Assembly (NCBI RefSeq): GCF_028640845.1
Contig: NC_080540.1
Span: 93,694,061 to 93,758,060 of the forward strand
Length of the DNA: 64,000 bases
Direction of reading: 5' to 3'
From: Ahaetulla prasina
Lineage: Eukaryota > Chordata > Lepidosauria > Squamata > Colubridae
Position 1 is the first letter of the stretch. Each line of letters begins with the position of its first letter. The position numbers and the translations under genes were made by a program. Below the pieces are notes generated by a model. It saw only the letters and a program-made list of their open reading frames with translations, ran no database searches and had not been told where the DNA came from. Below, one piece after another: positions 23,181 to 33,253 of this stretch.

Positions 23181-24288
23181 AATGGAGGCGAATTGTTAAC
23201 AAGTTAACGAGTGGAAAGCGAAAGTGATACTTTCAGCGTGTGCCTCTGCAGTTGGTAATTTGCATGTTACTTGCTGCTTTAACTCTTTGCTGCCTGCTGA
23301 TAGAATCTAGGAGATTTTTAAATACTGCTTTAAAAGACTGTGTTTTCAGAAGTTAAGAAGATTTAAAGTGAATATTAAGTTGGAAATAAATAAATAAATA
23401 ATTTTATAGAAGATGGCAGCCAAACAATTAAAGTCTACTGTAACAAAGAGCTCTGGAACTTTATCAGCTGGTGCCTCTCCAGCTCATACAGCAGAGACTA
23501 GAACATTGAATTTAGAGGCGTTACAAGAGAACTTAAAAGGCTTTATAGAAGAAAATTTAAAGTTATAACTGATGAGATGTCTGAAATGAAAGAGCAGATA
23601 TCAGAAATTCAAGTGGGAAATAAAGAAGTTAAAGAAGGATTTGTAATGGCAGTACAAAGTTTGGCAACGAATGTGATTTTATTAGAAGAGGAGGTTGAAG
23701 TAATTAAGCAATGTAATTTAAAATTAGAAAATAAAATGGAGGCGAATTGTTAACAAGTTAACGAGTGGAAAGCGAAAGTGATACTTTCAGCGTGTGCCTC
23801 TGCAGTTGGTAATTTGCATGTTACTTGCTGCTTTAACTCTTTGCTGCCTGCTGATAGAATCTAGGAGATTTTTAAATACTGCTTTAAAAGACTGTGTTTT
23901 CAGAAGTTAAGAAGATTTAAAGTGAATATTAAGTTGGAAATAAATAAATAAATAATTTTATAGAAGATGGCAGCCAAACAATTAAAGTCTACTGTAACAA
24001 AGAGCTCTGGAACTTTATCAGCTGGTGCCTCTCCAGCTCATACAGCAGAGACTAGAACATTGAATTTAGAGGCGTTACAAGAGAACTTAAAAGGCTTTAT
24101 AGAAGAAAATTTAAAGTTATAACTGATGAGATGTCTGAAATGAAAGAGCAGATATCAGAAATTCAAGTGGGAAATAAAGAAGTTAAAGAAGGATTTGTAA
24201 TGGCAGTACAAAGTTTGGCAACGAATGTGATTTTATTAGAAGAGGAGGTTGAAGTAATTAAGCAATGTAATTTAAAATTAGAAAATAA
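23181..24288 (+). repeat. 554-bp tandem duplication inside the L1
   Basis: Unit 1 (23181-23734) and unit 2 (23735-24288) have equal length and look identical by eye. The breakpoints lie in AAAATGGA, which occurs both in the 5' UTR and within ORF1, so the join is at 8 shared bases. The duplicated DNA covers the end of the 5' UTR and the start of ORF1. Confidence 0.92.
23413..23568 (+). pseudogene. Duplicated ORF1 N-terminus, unit 1
   Basis: The first ATG (MAAKQLKSTVTKSSG...) opens a frame of about 51 codons that stops at TTAAAGTTATAA. A one-base frameshift before the stop separates it from the coiled-coil frame that follows (MSEMKEQISEIQVGN). The identical lesion in unit 2 shows that the frameshift came before the duplication. 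Confidence 0.8.
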
Positions 24289-24866
24289 AATGGATGAATT
24301 TCAAAGTAAAATGGAAAAGACAGAGGATGAAATAGTTTTGATACAATACAGAAATATGGAATTTGTTCTAAGAATTCGTGGGCTGAAAGAGAATAAAGAA
24401 GAGGATTTAAGGAAATTTTTCTGAAGTATTTGCTGAGATATTAGCAGCTCGTCCAGCAGATGTGGCTTATCAAATTGAAAAAATATATCGTGTGAATTCT
24501 TGGATAGCAAGGCAAAAAAAGTTGCCAAGGGATGTTGTTATTTATTTTACAAATAGAACAGTGAGAAATCAGATTTTGCAAGCCTCATATAAGGGGGAGA
24601 AGATTCAGATTGCTGGTCAGGATATTTTAATATTAAAGGAAATTCCACCAAAAATGTTAAGAGCTAGAAAGGAATTTGCCTTCCTGGTGAATGAACTTAA
24701 AAAACATCAGATTGAATATAGATGGGATATTCCAACTGGTATAATAGTATATTATGCAGGGAAAGTACATCGTCTCAATACAGTTGGAAAAGCGAGAGAA
24801 TTTTATGTTGAGGCATTAAAAGTTGGAAGTCTTCCCCATTGGAAGCTAGAAGAAGGAGGCTGAAGT
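23967..24866 (+). pseudogene. L1 ORF1 (RNA-binding protein), broken by two frameshifts
   Basis: Three consecutive frames make up an ORF1: an N-terminus from ATG at 23967, a coiled-coil-like part at 24131-24424 (heptad-rich, VILLEEEVEVIKQCNLKLEN, then the RRM-like start LRIRGLKENKEEDL), and a C-terminal domain at 24462-24863 (RDVVIYFTNRTVRNQILQ; ILKEIPPKMLRARKEF). L1 ORF1p is a trimeric nucleic-acid chaperone that packages L1 RNA in the cytoplasm. Frameshifts fall at about 24115 and in the T-run at 24415-24420. The order and motifs fit vertebrate L1 ORF1; the protein is not made as such. Confidence 0.85.
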
Positions 24867-25118
24867 GAAGGAAGAGAAGTGAAGCAGGTACAAGAACAGA
24901 TTGTGATGGAAGAAGATTTATTACAAGTGTTGGAAATACCTATGACGGGTCCAGATTCAAAAGAACAAAGGCTGACAAGAGCTGCTGCTAAACGCAAGGA
25001 ACAAGAGATGAAGGCACAACAACAACTGGCAACTACTACAACGGAAACAGTGGAGGAGCAAGGCCTAAAGCAAAATGTGATTTATGGCTAGTGTTCCAAA
25101 AGTTTCCTTTGGCCGATA

Positions 25119-25897
25119 ATGGCAATTAAACTATTATCTTGGAATGTTAATGGTTTGAATTCACCGCAGAAGAGAAGGAAAGTATTTCATTATTTGAAAC
25201 AATTTAAAATGACATTACTTGTTTACAAGAAACACATATTAGATCTTTAGACCAGAAATATTTGATAAATTCAAAACTGGGAGTACATTTTGTTGCCTCC
25301 TCTTTGGAGAAAAAATGGTTTAGTTATATATATAAAGAAGGATATATCAGCAAAATTAATTGAGGTGGATAAGCAAGGAAGATACATTGCTATTGAACTC
25401 TTGTTGGAGGGAAAGAAGACATTATTAATAGGAGTTTATGCTCCAAATCAACAACAAGAAAATTTTTTCAAGTTTTTACATAAAAGAATAGTATTTTGGG
25501 ATTATAAATCATATATATTAATGGGTGATTGGAATGGTGTGTTGGATACTCAAAAGACAAAAAGCTTAAGGAAGATATCAAGCAAATTACCAAAGGCTTT
25601 TTGATATGATGGAGGACTTGGAATTAAGAGATATTTGGAGAACATAATACAGAAGAGAGGGATTTTACCTTCTTTTCTGATAGGCACCAATCATTTTCGA
25701 GGATTGATTTTATTTTGATTACTAATGACTTGTATTCTAGAGTGAAGAAGAAAGTATCAAATCTGGCAGAAATGGCAAAAATTTCTGCTTACTTGAAAGA
25801 CTATACACAAGAAAAATATATTTTAGAATGGAAAATGTGGATTGATTATATTCAAAATAAGTATCAGATAAAAAAATATCAAATAGCATATGAGTAA
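25119..25897 (+). pseudogene. L1 ORF2: endonuclease part joined to C-terminal tail, RT deleted
   Basis: ORF2 starts at 25119 (MAIKLLSWNVNGLNSPQK), the AP-like endonuclease N-terminus with its WNVNGL asparagine. After a frameshift near 25210 come CLQETHI (catalytic glutamate), LLIGVYAPNQQ and MGDWNGVLDT (catalytic Asp/Asn). At about 25715-25750 ITNDLYSRVKK, late in the endonuclease, passes directly into KISAYLKDYTQEKYI..., a C-terminal L1 tail, ending at 25897. The SDH motif of the endonuclease, the whole RT and the cysteine-rich region are therefore missing, a deletion of roughly 2.5-3 kb compared with normal L1. The element is dead. Confidence 0.85.
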
Positions 25898-26495
25898 ATT
25901 TAGGAAATAATTTGTATTAGATATATTTTTGAAGGAGAGGGGAATTGAGAGTGTGAATAAGCGTGGAGAGACTAGAGATTATAATTTAGGAATTATCTTA
26001 GATTATGATTGTTAGTTTTGATACCCTGCATTTTGTTCTGGGAAGTCGGGGTGGGGGTGGGGGTAAAGGGAAGGGAATTGGGGGTTGAGGTTAGTGATGG
26101 AGTGATGGTTAATGTACAGGGATTATTGAAGATGTATAAATATAATTAATGTAGGGTCGGGTCTGACCAGTTGCCATTTTAGAACGGTGGGAGGGAAAAA
26201 GAGAGAGTAGGAGGTAGGAAAGAGGAGAAGAGGAAGGAAGAGGGTAGAAGAGGAGAAGAGTGTAGGGTGGAGGGAGGAGAGGAGGTAGATAAGAGAAGGA
26301 GAGGAAGGTTTGGAAAGTAAAAGAAGGTAGAAGAGGGAAGAAGGTTAAAAAGGGGGGTGGTGACTGGGCAGGCCCGACTAATTGTATATAACTGTACATT
26401 GGATGAATTATTTGATAAGATTGTAAAAATAAAACTTTTTTATATAAAAAAAAAAAGATTATAAATAAAATGAATTTATATTCTAAACACAAGTT

Positions 26496-26623
26496 TAAAC
26501 AATATTATAACAAAGCCTTGTTATAAACACAATAGCGATATCAATTACCTATTTTTTGTAAAAAAAATAGATAATTGATATCGCTATTGTGTTTATAACA
26601 AGGTTTTGTTATAACATTGTTTA
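26496..26623. repeat. Long near-perfect hairpin (about 62-bp arms)
   Basis: The left arm from 26496 (TAAACAATATTATAACAAAG) and the right arm ending at 26623 are reverse complements over about 62 bases with roughly three mismatches, separated by 2-4 bases in the TTTTTTGTAAAAAAA turn. It lies 25 bases after the L1 target duplication. It may be a palindromic MITE or a fold-back element; no duplication of a known length was evident. Confidence 0.88.
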
Positions 26624-26873
26624 TGAAATATATGAATCTGCAAACTAAAACACCTTATGGAATTAAAAGAATGTCTCTACTACGTATCTATTCCCTATTT
26701 ATTTTTTAGTGATTAGCTTTGTTTCCATTATTAAAAACAAAAACAAAAAAAACCCCAAAATAGCAATCCATGGTTATATAAGGTCGCACAACTTAAGCTT
26801 AATATAAAAGCAAAAGGGAGGAAGACCTTGTAATAGAGCAGAATATAGAAGGCATGAGACAATCATGTCAAAG

Positions 26874-26876
26874 TAT

Positions 26877-26943
<67 letters not shown>

Positions 26944-26945
26944 TT
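26874..26945. repeat. (TTTA)n microsatellite, L2 tail
   Basis: About 17 TTTA units abut the 3' end of the minus-strand L2 LINE; in element orientation this is its (TAAA)n terminal repeat. Confidence 0.92.
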
Positions 26946-27129
26946 ATTCATACTTTTATACCGCCCTATCTCCCTAGGGACTCAGGGCGGTGTACAGCCA
27001 TATAAAAACACATAAATATACAAAGTAAAACATTAATCTAAAAAACTTATTATATAGGCCAAATATTTAAAATGGAAATATAAATAATAAAACCCAATTT
27101 AAAACCAAATCTAAAATTTAGACATTTAA

Positions 27130-29148
27130 AATTTAAAAAATCTAGTCCAGTCCTGCGCAGATAAATAGATGTGTCTTAAGCTCGCGGCGGAAGGTCCGAA
27201 GGTCCGGAAGTTGACGAAGTCCTGGGGGAAGCTCGTTCCAGAGGGTGGGAGCCCCCACAGAAAAGGCCCTTCCCCTGGGCGTCGCCAGTCAGCACTGCCT
27301 GGCCGACGGCACCCTGAGGAGTCCCTCCCTGTGAGAGCGCATGGGCCGGTGGGAGGCATTCGGTGGCAGCAGACGGTCCCGTAAGTAACCCGGCCCTATG
27401 CCATGGAGCGCTTTGAAGATCATTACCAAAACCTTGAAGCGCACCCGGAAAACCACAGGCAGCCAGTGCAGTCTGCGCAGGAGAGGTGTTACATGGGAGC
27501 CACGAGGGGCTCCCTCTATCACCCGCACAGCCGCATTCTGAACTACCTGGAGTCTCCGGGTGCTCCTCAAGGGGAGCCCCATGTAGAGAGCATTGCAGTA
27601 GTCCAGACGAGATGTCACGAGAGCATGAGTGACCGTGCATAGGGCATCCCGGTATAGAAAGGGGCGCAACTGGCGAACCAGGCGAACCTGGTGAAAAGCT
27701 CTCCTGGAGACGGCCGTCAAATGGTCTTCGAAAGACAGCCGTCCATCCAGGAGAACGCCCAAGTTGCATACCCTCTCCATTGGGGCCAATGACTTGCCCC
27801 CAACAGTCAGCCGAGGCTGCAGCTGACTGTACCGGGATGCCGACATCCACAGCCACTCCGTCTTGGAGGGATTGAGCTTGAGCCTGTTTCTCCCCATCCA
27901 GACCCGTACGGCTTCCAGACACCGGGACAACACTTCGATAGCTTCGTTGGGCTGGTCCGGTGTGGAAAAATACAGCTGAGTGTCGTCAGCGTACAGCTGG
28001 TACCTCACACCGAAACCACTGATGATCTCACCCAGCGGCTTCATATAGATGTTGAACAGAAGGGGCGAGAGAATCGACCCCTGCGGCACCCCACAAGTGA
28101 GGCGTCTCGGGGCCGACCTCTGCCCCCCCGTCAACACTATCTGCGACCGATCGGAGAGATAGGAGGAGAACCACTGATAAACGGTGCCTCCCAATCCCAA
28201 TCCCTCCAACCGGTGCAGCAGGATACCATGGTCGATGGTATCAAAAGCCACTGAGAGGTCTAATAGGACCAAGGCAGAGGAATAACCCCTATCCCTGGCC
28301 CTCCAGAGATCATCCACCAACGCGACCAAAGCCGTCTCAGTGCTGTAACCGGGCTGGAAACCGGACTGGAACGGGTCTAGATAGACGGTTTCCTCCAGGT
28401 ACCGGGGTAGCTGACATGCCACCACACTCTCTACAACCTTCGCCGCGAAGCGAAGGTTGGAGACTGGACGATAATTACCTAACACAGCTGGGTCCAGGGA
28501 AGGCTTCTTGAGGAGAGGCCTCACCACCGCCTCTTTCAAGGCGGCCGGAAAGACCCCCTCCAACAAAGAAGCATTTGTAAGCCCCTGGAGCCAGCCTCGT
28601 GTCACATCCTGTGCGGCCAGCACCAACCAGGAGGGACACGGGTCCAGTAAACATGTGGTGGCATTCAACATACCCAGTAACCTGTCCATGTCCTCGGGAG
28701 CCACAGGGTCAAACTCATCCCAAACAATCTCAACAAGACGGCTCTCAGACATCCCACCTGGATCTACCCAATTTTGGTCCAGACCCTCCCGAAGCTGAAC
28801 GATTTTGTCGTATAGATAACCACTAAACTCCTCAGCACGTCCCTGCAAGGGGTTATCCCGCTCTCCCTGTTGAAGGAGAGAGCGAGTTACCCGAAACAGG
28901 GCGGCCGGGCGGTTATCTGCCGACGCAATGAGGGAGGAGACGTAGCAACGTGTCGCTTCCCCCATTGCCACTAGGTAGGTCCTAGTATAGGACCTAACTA
29001 GTGTCCGATTAGCCTCCGAACGACTGGACCTCCAGGAACTCTCTAGGCGTCTTCTCCGGCATTTCATCTCCCTCAGCTCCTCGGAGTACCAGGGAGCTGG
29101 TTGAGACCTACGCCGGGTCAGAGGCCGCAAAGGCACGACACAATCCAA
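27130..29148 (-). pseudogene. L2 ORF2 reverse transcriptase, nearly open
   Basis: A 619-codon minus frame (29148-27289) carries the RT: LGNYRPVSNLRFAAKVVE near residue 225, LLDLSVAFDTIDHG near 295, CGVPQGSILSPLLFNIYM near 352 and the catalytic YADD near 385, then WLPVVFRVRFKVLVMIFKAL in the C-terminal region. After SARQC a frameshift moves the C-terminus to another frame, where LWNELPPGLRQLPDLRTF is readable down to about 27130. Function in the family: target-primed reverse transcription of LINE RNA and, by tail recognition, of L2-tailed SINEs. The single late frameshift and the upstream duplication make it non-functional. Confidence 0.88.
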
Positions 29149-29783
29149 GGCCCCCGCCGCGGCTCATTCCCAAGCCGTGACAAGTTCCTCGGCCGTGCCC
29201 TGAGCCAGACCCTCAGGAAACGGCCCAAGCTCCGTCTGGAACCTCTCCGAGTCCATCAGGCGCCTGGGACGGAACCAACGTATTGGTTCCGTCTCCCTGC
29301 GGTGTTGAGTGGCGGTCAGAAAGTCTAGGCGAAGGAGAGAGCGAGTTACCCAAACAGGGCGGCCGGGCGGTTATCTGCCGACGCAATGAGGGAGGAGACG
29401 TAGCAACATCTCGCTTCATTGCCACTAGGTAGGTCCTAGTATAGGACCTAACTAGTGTCCGATCAGCCTCCGAACGACTGGACCACCAGGAACTCTCTAG
29501 GCGTCTTCTCCGGCATTTCATCTCCCTCAGCTCCTCGGAGTACCAGGGAGCTGGTTGAGACCTATGCCGGGTCAGAGGCCGCAAAGGCACGACACAATCC
29601 AAGGCCCCCGCCGCGGCTCATTCCCAAGCCGCGACAAGTTCCTCGGCCGTGCCGTGAGCCAGACCCTCAGGAAATGGCCCAAGCTCCGTCTGGAACCTCT
29701 CCGGGTCCATCAGGCGCCTGGGACGGAAACAACGTATTGGTTCCGTCTCCCTGCGGTGTTGAGTGGCAGTCAGAAAGTCTAGG
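28872..29783 (-). repeat. About 455-bp tandem duplication inside the L2 LINE
   Basis: Units 28872-29330 and 29331-29783 share the sequence encoding RSQPAPWYSEELREMKCRR and the end of the endonuclease region. Both start at GAAGGAGA, which recurs just after unit 2 (29784), so the join is at 8 shared bases. The units differ by small deletions and substitutions, so this duplication is older than the one in the L1. Confidence 0.9.
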
Positions 29784-30175
29784 CGAAGGAGAAAGTGATC
29801 TGACCATGACAAAGGCTCAATGACTAAATCCCTCAAGTCCAGATCCTTCAACCACTGACCAGAGATGAAAATCAAATCCAGAGTGCCACCCCCACTGTGA
29901 GTAGGGCCATCAACTACTTGAGTCAGGTCCAAGGCCATCATGGAAGCCGTGAACTCCCGAGCAGCTGAAGATGACATGCTGGTTGATGGCAAGTTAAAGT
30001 CCCCCATGACAATAAGTCTGGGGGTCTCCACCGCCACTCCAGCAAGCACCTCCAGGAGCTCAGGCAGGGCTGCTGCCACGCCGCAAGGAGCCAGGTACGT
30101 GACAAACAAGCCCATCTGACATCTATGACCCCACCTCACAAAGAGGGATTCACACCCGGCAATCTTAATAGTCAT
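29618..30175 (-). pseudogene. L2 endonuclease domain, C-terminal half
   Basis: The 185-codon frame contains LIVMGDFNLPSTSM (catalytic Asp/Asn), the GGTLDLIFIS segment and LSWSDHFLLRLDF, whose SDH is the last catalytic motif of the AP-like endonuclease that nicks target DNA. The first half with the catalytic glutamate is absent by truncation at about 30168. A stop ends the frame inside the first linker copy. Confidence 0.85.
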
Positions 30176-30837
30176 TTATTTAAATGATAAATAACAATGA
30201 TGTATTGATATGATAAATAAACAAATAATACTGACACGTGTACCACTGAAATCTCTAAGAGTCAAGACTGCAATTTTAATTGAATTATGACAGTATTATG
30301 TAATTGAAAACATCTGATGGTAACATTGTACTGGATGTTTATGGTCACTAATATATCTTTATATTAAAACTGTGTTAGAATTATAACCCATTACTTGGAA
30401 ATAAACCTTAGAAAAAAGATTTAATTCTCAGTAAACAAATCTGCTACTTTATACTACTACATTCTGGCACCTAGAGTTGCTCTGGCAATTGAAGAATCTA
30501 ATAAATTTCTAAAATAAAATTAATACTCATAAAAATTAAATATGAGTTAAAGATATAACCTATGATATAAGTCTTCAATTAATTCTAATAGCTAAAAATA
30601 TATTTAAAAAGTTTGACATTTACCAATAAATCTTCAAATTAACCATGGGGATTTGGCTAATGACAAACTGCCTTCATTATTACATGAATAGTGATCCACA
30701 TAATTTAAAAAGAAGTCAGTTGAAAAAGCTGGTATTAGCGGTGAAATGCACTTAACTTCGCTACTGATTTGGGAATGTGAGCGTGTGCATCCGTGCGCTT
30801 GCTATGCTCATGCCTCTTCTGCACATGTCACTAATTA
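30176..30837. other. Single-copy AT-rich DNA
   Basis: Nothing recognised. Confidence 0.5.
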
Positions 30838-30990
30838 CCATGTCACTAACTTAACAACTGCAGTGATTCATTTAACAACTGTGGCAAAAAAGGTAAAGTG
30901 AAGAACAACTAACTTAACAACCGACTCAACAGAACCATAGCAACAGAAATTTTGGGTTCAATTGTGATCATAGGATGAGGACTACCTTAT
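30838..30990. mobile_element. TA-flanked MITE-like repeat, half copy
   Basis: Holds the distal landmarks of the family (CTAACTTAACAACTGCAG, GCAACAGAAATTTTGGG) and the end GATGAGGACTACCTTA. The proximal half is missing or replaced by a GC-richer stretch (30765-30830). Confidence 0.7.
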
Positions 30991-31451
30991 TATATCAATT
31001 TATATGTAAATCTATTTCATAGTCAGGATTCCAGTACAGTAGCAAATAACATAGTAGCAAACAAAAAAACAAAAAACCCGAAATATAAATAAGAACACAA
31101 TAAGAACACAGTGGCACCTGAGGGAAGTCATTTTAATCACATAAACACAATAATGCCAAAGAAAACCATAATTACAGGCTTACCCAACCTGTGGGCCTGA
31201 TGTTTCTCTTTGGGTAAAGCCTAGGGGGGAATATATAATAGCAAATACCTGACTGGTTGATAACACAGAAAAAAAGTCAAACATGCTCTTATTCCAGAAT
31301 ACAGGGCATAGAATAAGGGATTTTAGTTACATAAATGCTAAGCCAAAATGAATTTCATAAGAAGATTCCTAACAATAGAAGCATTTGGATCCTGAAACTG
31401 CAAATATCCAACTAGGAGTTGGGTATTCTTCAAATTGAGACTTGTCAACTC
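30991..31451. other. Single-copy DNA
   Basis: Nothing recognised. Confidence 0.5.
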
Positions 31452-31830
31452 TATAGGTAGTCCTCAATTTATGACCCCAGTTGAGTCCAAAGTTTCATTG
31501 CTAAACAAGACAGTTTTAAGAGTTTTGCCCCATGTTACAACCTTTCTTACCACAGTTTTTAAGTGAATCATTGCAGTTGTTAAGTTAGTAACGTGATTGT
31601 TAAGTGAATCTGGTTTCCCTATTGACTTTGGCTGTCAGAAGATCGTAAAAGGTGGTCACATGACCCCTGGACAGTGCAGCTATCATAAATATGAACCAGC
31701 TGCCAAGCATTTGAATTTTGGATCCATGTGGATGCTGCAACAGTCGTAAAGTTGAAAAATGGTCATAAGTCACTTTTTCAGTGCCGCTGTAATTTCAAAT
31801 AGTCATGAAATGAAAAGTTGCAAGTCAACT
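31452..31830. mobile_element. TA-flanked MITE-like repeat, copy 4
   Basis: Starts TATAGGTAGTCCTCAATTTA and runs through TTGCCCCATGTTACAACC, TTAAGTTAGTAACGTG and GGTCATAAGTCACTTTTTC. The right terminus is decayed. Confidence 0.72.
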
Positions 31831-32379
31831 TACTTACATACATACATAGAGGAGGTTTTTGTATTGTACTGGACAAAGGGTTAGACTTGATAGCCTAAAT
31901 GACACTCCCCATCTTTTAATATTCTATTATTGTATCCATTTCCAGTCATGAATTGAACTTTGACTTCCCCTGACAAAAAAAAGCAAACTATTGCACCCCT
32001 AATTATACTATATTTTGCAATTTTATAATCCCCAACTTAGAGACTCTAAGGAAATTGCAGATAATCATATACTGGGCCCATTTTCTTTTAATACTAGATC
32101 CATCTGCTTGCTTAATAGAAATAATAATAGATGTTCAGTAGGACCAGTATTTTATAATTCAAAACATATATTTCTACAGTCAAACAGCATCTCATTACTT
32201 CCCACGTTTCTGTCTTTTGGGTAGTGATGATTTTAAAAGTGCCAGATGGCAAACAAATTATAAACTCTTCTAAACTGGTTCGCTGAATTTAAGAACTACC
32301 AGTGTTTATTCTTTATCGGTGCACATTAACATAAAGTTTAACGACATCTGTTTGTATTGAAAATTTGCAAATCTGTTAG
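31831..32379. other. Single-copy DNA
   Basis: Nothing recognised. Confidence 0.5.
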
Positions 32380-32935
32380 GAATGGTGATGGGTCTTTTTT
32401 GCAACTGCGCATGAGATTTCTTGTGCTTGATTAGGTAAGTTCATTTAACTGAACAGTTCAAATGTTAATTTATTGCATTCTTATCAATAATTAATCTAGT
32501 GGTTTCTGCTGGTGGGTTACCCAGGTAGCATTTGCATGCTATTGTTGAAAGCAGCGGTGCTCTTGATGTGTCTCCACAGCCCTGCTGAGATGGAGCTGAT
32601 TTTTCCCAGGTGAACTGTGTTGGGATTTCACTGTCATGCTGAGCACCAAAAGCATAAATGCAGCCGCCATCCTTCCCTCAATATTCTTCCCTTCCCTGTT
32701 CCACATTCCCTTCCCAGTATGCCTAGCCTCCCCGCTTAGTCAGTGTCACATTCACAGGGCAATCTCAGAACAGCATTTGAATCTGAGATGCTCTCTGGTG
32801 AGCCACGCTACTTTCTTCTGCTGGAATGAATGGCAGTTATTTTCCACACGAGAGAATATTTTTGCAACACCACTGAATGAGAGGCAATGTAACATTTGGA
32901 TAATAAAGGAATAAAAGTGCTATTTACAAAAAGTT
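32380..32935. other. Single-copy stretch, less AT-rich, unassigned
   Basis: This stretch is richer in GC than its neighbours and matches none of the repeat families in the window. A 92-codon plus frame (32636-32914) lacks domain signatures and I do not call it a gene. It may be conserved non-coding DNA or an unrecognised old repeat. Confidence 0.35.
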
Positions 32936-33065
32936 AAGCCTGGATCACAGAATCCTAAAATATACAAGTAATCCTCGACATGACCGCAGCTGAGCTCAAA
33001 ATTTCTATTGCTAAGCAACAATTGTTAAGTCTTGCCCCATTTTATGACCTTTCTTGTCACAGTTA

Positions 33066-33253
33066 TGGCTTTATGACCATCATTTGTGTTGTAAATGTTG
33101 TACCTTGATGAAGGTATCTTTTCTTTTATGTACATGAGAGCATATGCACCAAGACAAATTCCTTGTGTGTCCAATCACACTTGGCCAATAAAAAATTCTA
33201 TTCTATTCTATTCTATTCTATTCTATTCTATTCTATTCTATTCTATTCTATTC
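33066..33253 (+). mobile_element. CR1-L3-like LINE 3' end with expanded (ATTCT)n tail
   Basis: The body has TGTAAATGTTGTACCTTGAT, CATATGCACCAAGACAAATT and CACACTTGGCCAATAAA, then about 11 ATTCT units (33195-33253). The same end occurs at 55985-56118 and 62676-62810 with only two units. ATTCT is the complement-equivalent of AATAG, the motif known to be seeded by Snake1/CR1-L3 LINEs in snakes. Only the 3' end is present. Confidence 0.75.
33195..33253. repeat. (ATTCT)n microsatellite
   Basis: About 11 perfect pentanucleotide units at the end of the LINE fragment. Confidence 0.95.

Larger units (their letters stand above)
22784..26455 (+). mobile_element. L1-type LINE, 5' end retained, internally deleted
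   Basis: The element is bounded by a perfect 15-bp duplication AGATTATAAATAAAA (22769-22783 and 26456-26470) and ends in a poly-A at about 26445-26455. Order: 5' UTR from 22784 (GACTTCCGGTTTGGCACC), an internal 554-bp tandem duplication (23181-24288), ORF1 remains, the ORF2 endonuclease start at 25119, then a jump to the ORF2 C-terminal tail and 3' UTR. A typical L1 is 5-7 kb; this one has lost the RT. The 3' UTR carries a G-rich tract (26046-26090) and a purine tract of about 170 bases (26185-26355). The exact duplication argues for a recent insertion. Confidence 0.92.
26876..30168 (-). mobile_element. L2-clade LINE, 5'-truncated, long
   Basis: From right to left on the minus strand: the C-terminal half of the endonuclease (30168-29800), a linker region duplicated in tandem (28872-29783), the RT (about 28600-27650), a C-terminal domain (to about 27130) and a 3' UTR with the CCGCCCTGAGTCC block and (TAAA)n tail. 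GC content is well above its surroundings, as is usual for this LINE. The endonuclease start is missing. Related fragments: 43748, 46750, 51103, 56605, 57793-59016 and 63790. Confidence 0.92.

Noticed and set aside
27130..30175. Endogenous retrovirus pol gene
   Set aside because: The RT has LINE L2-clade order with an AP-like endonuclease upstream, no protease, RNase H, integrase or LTRs.
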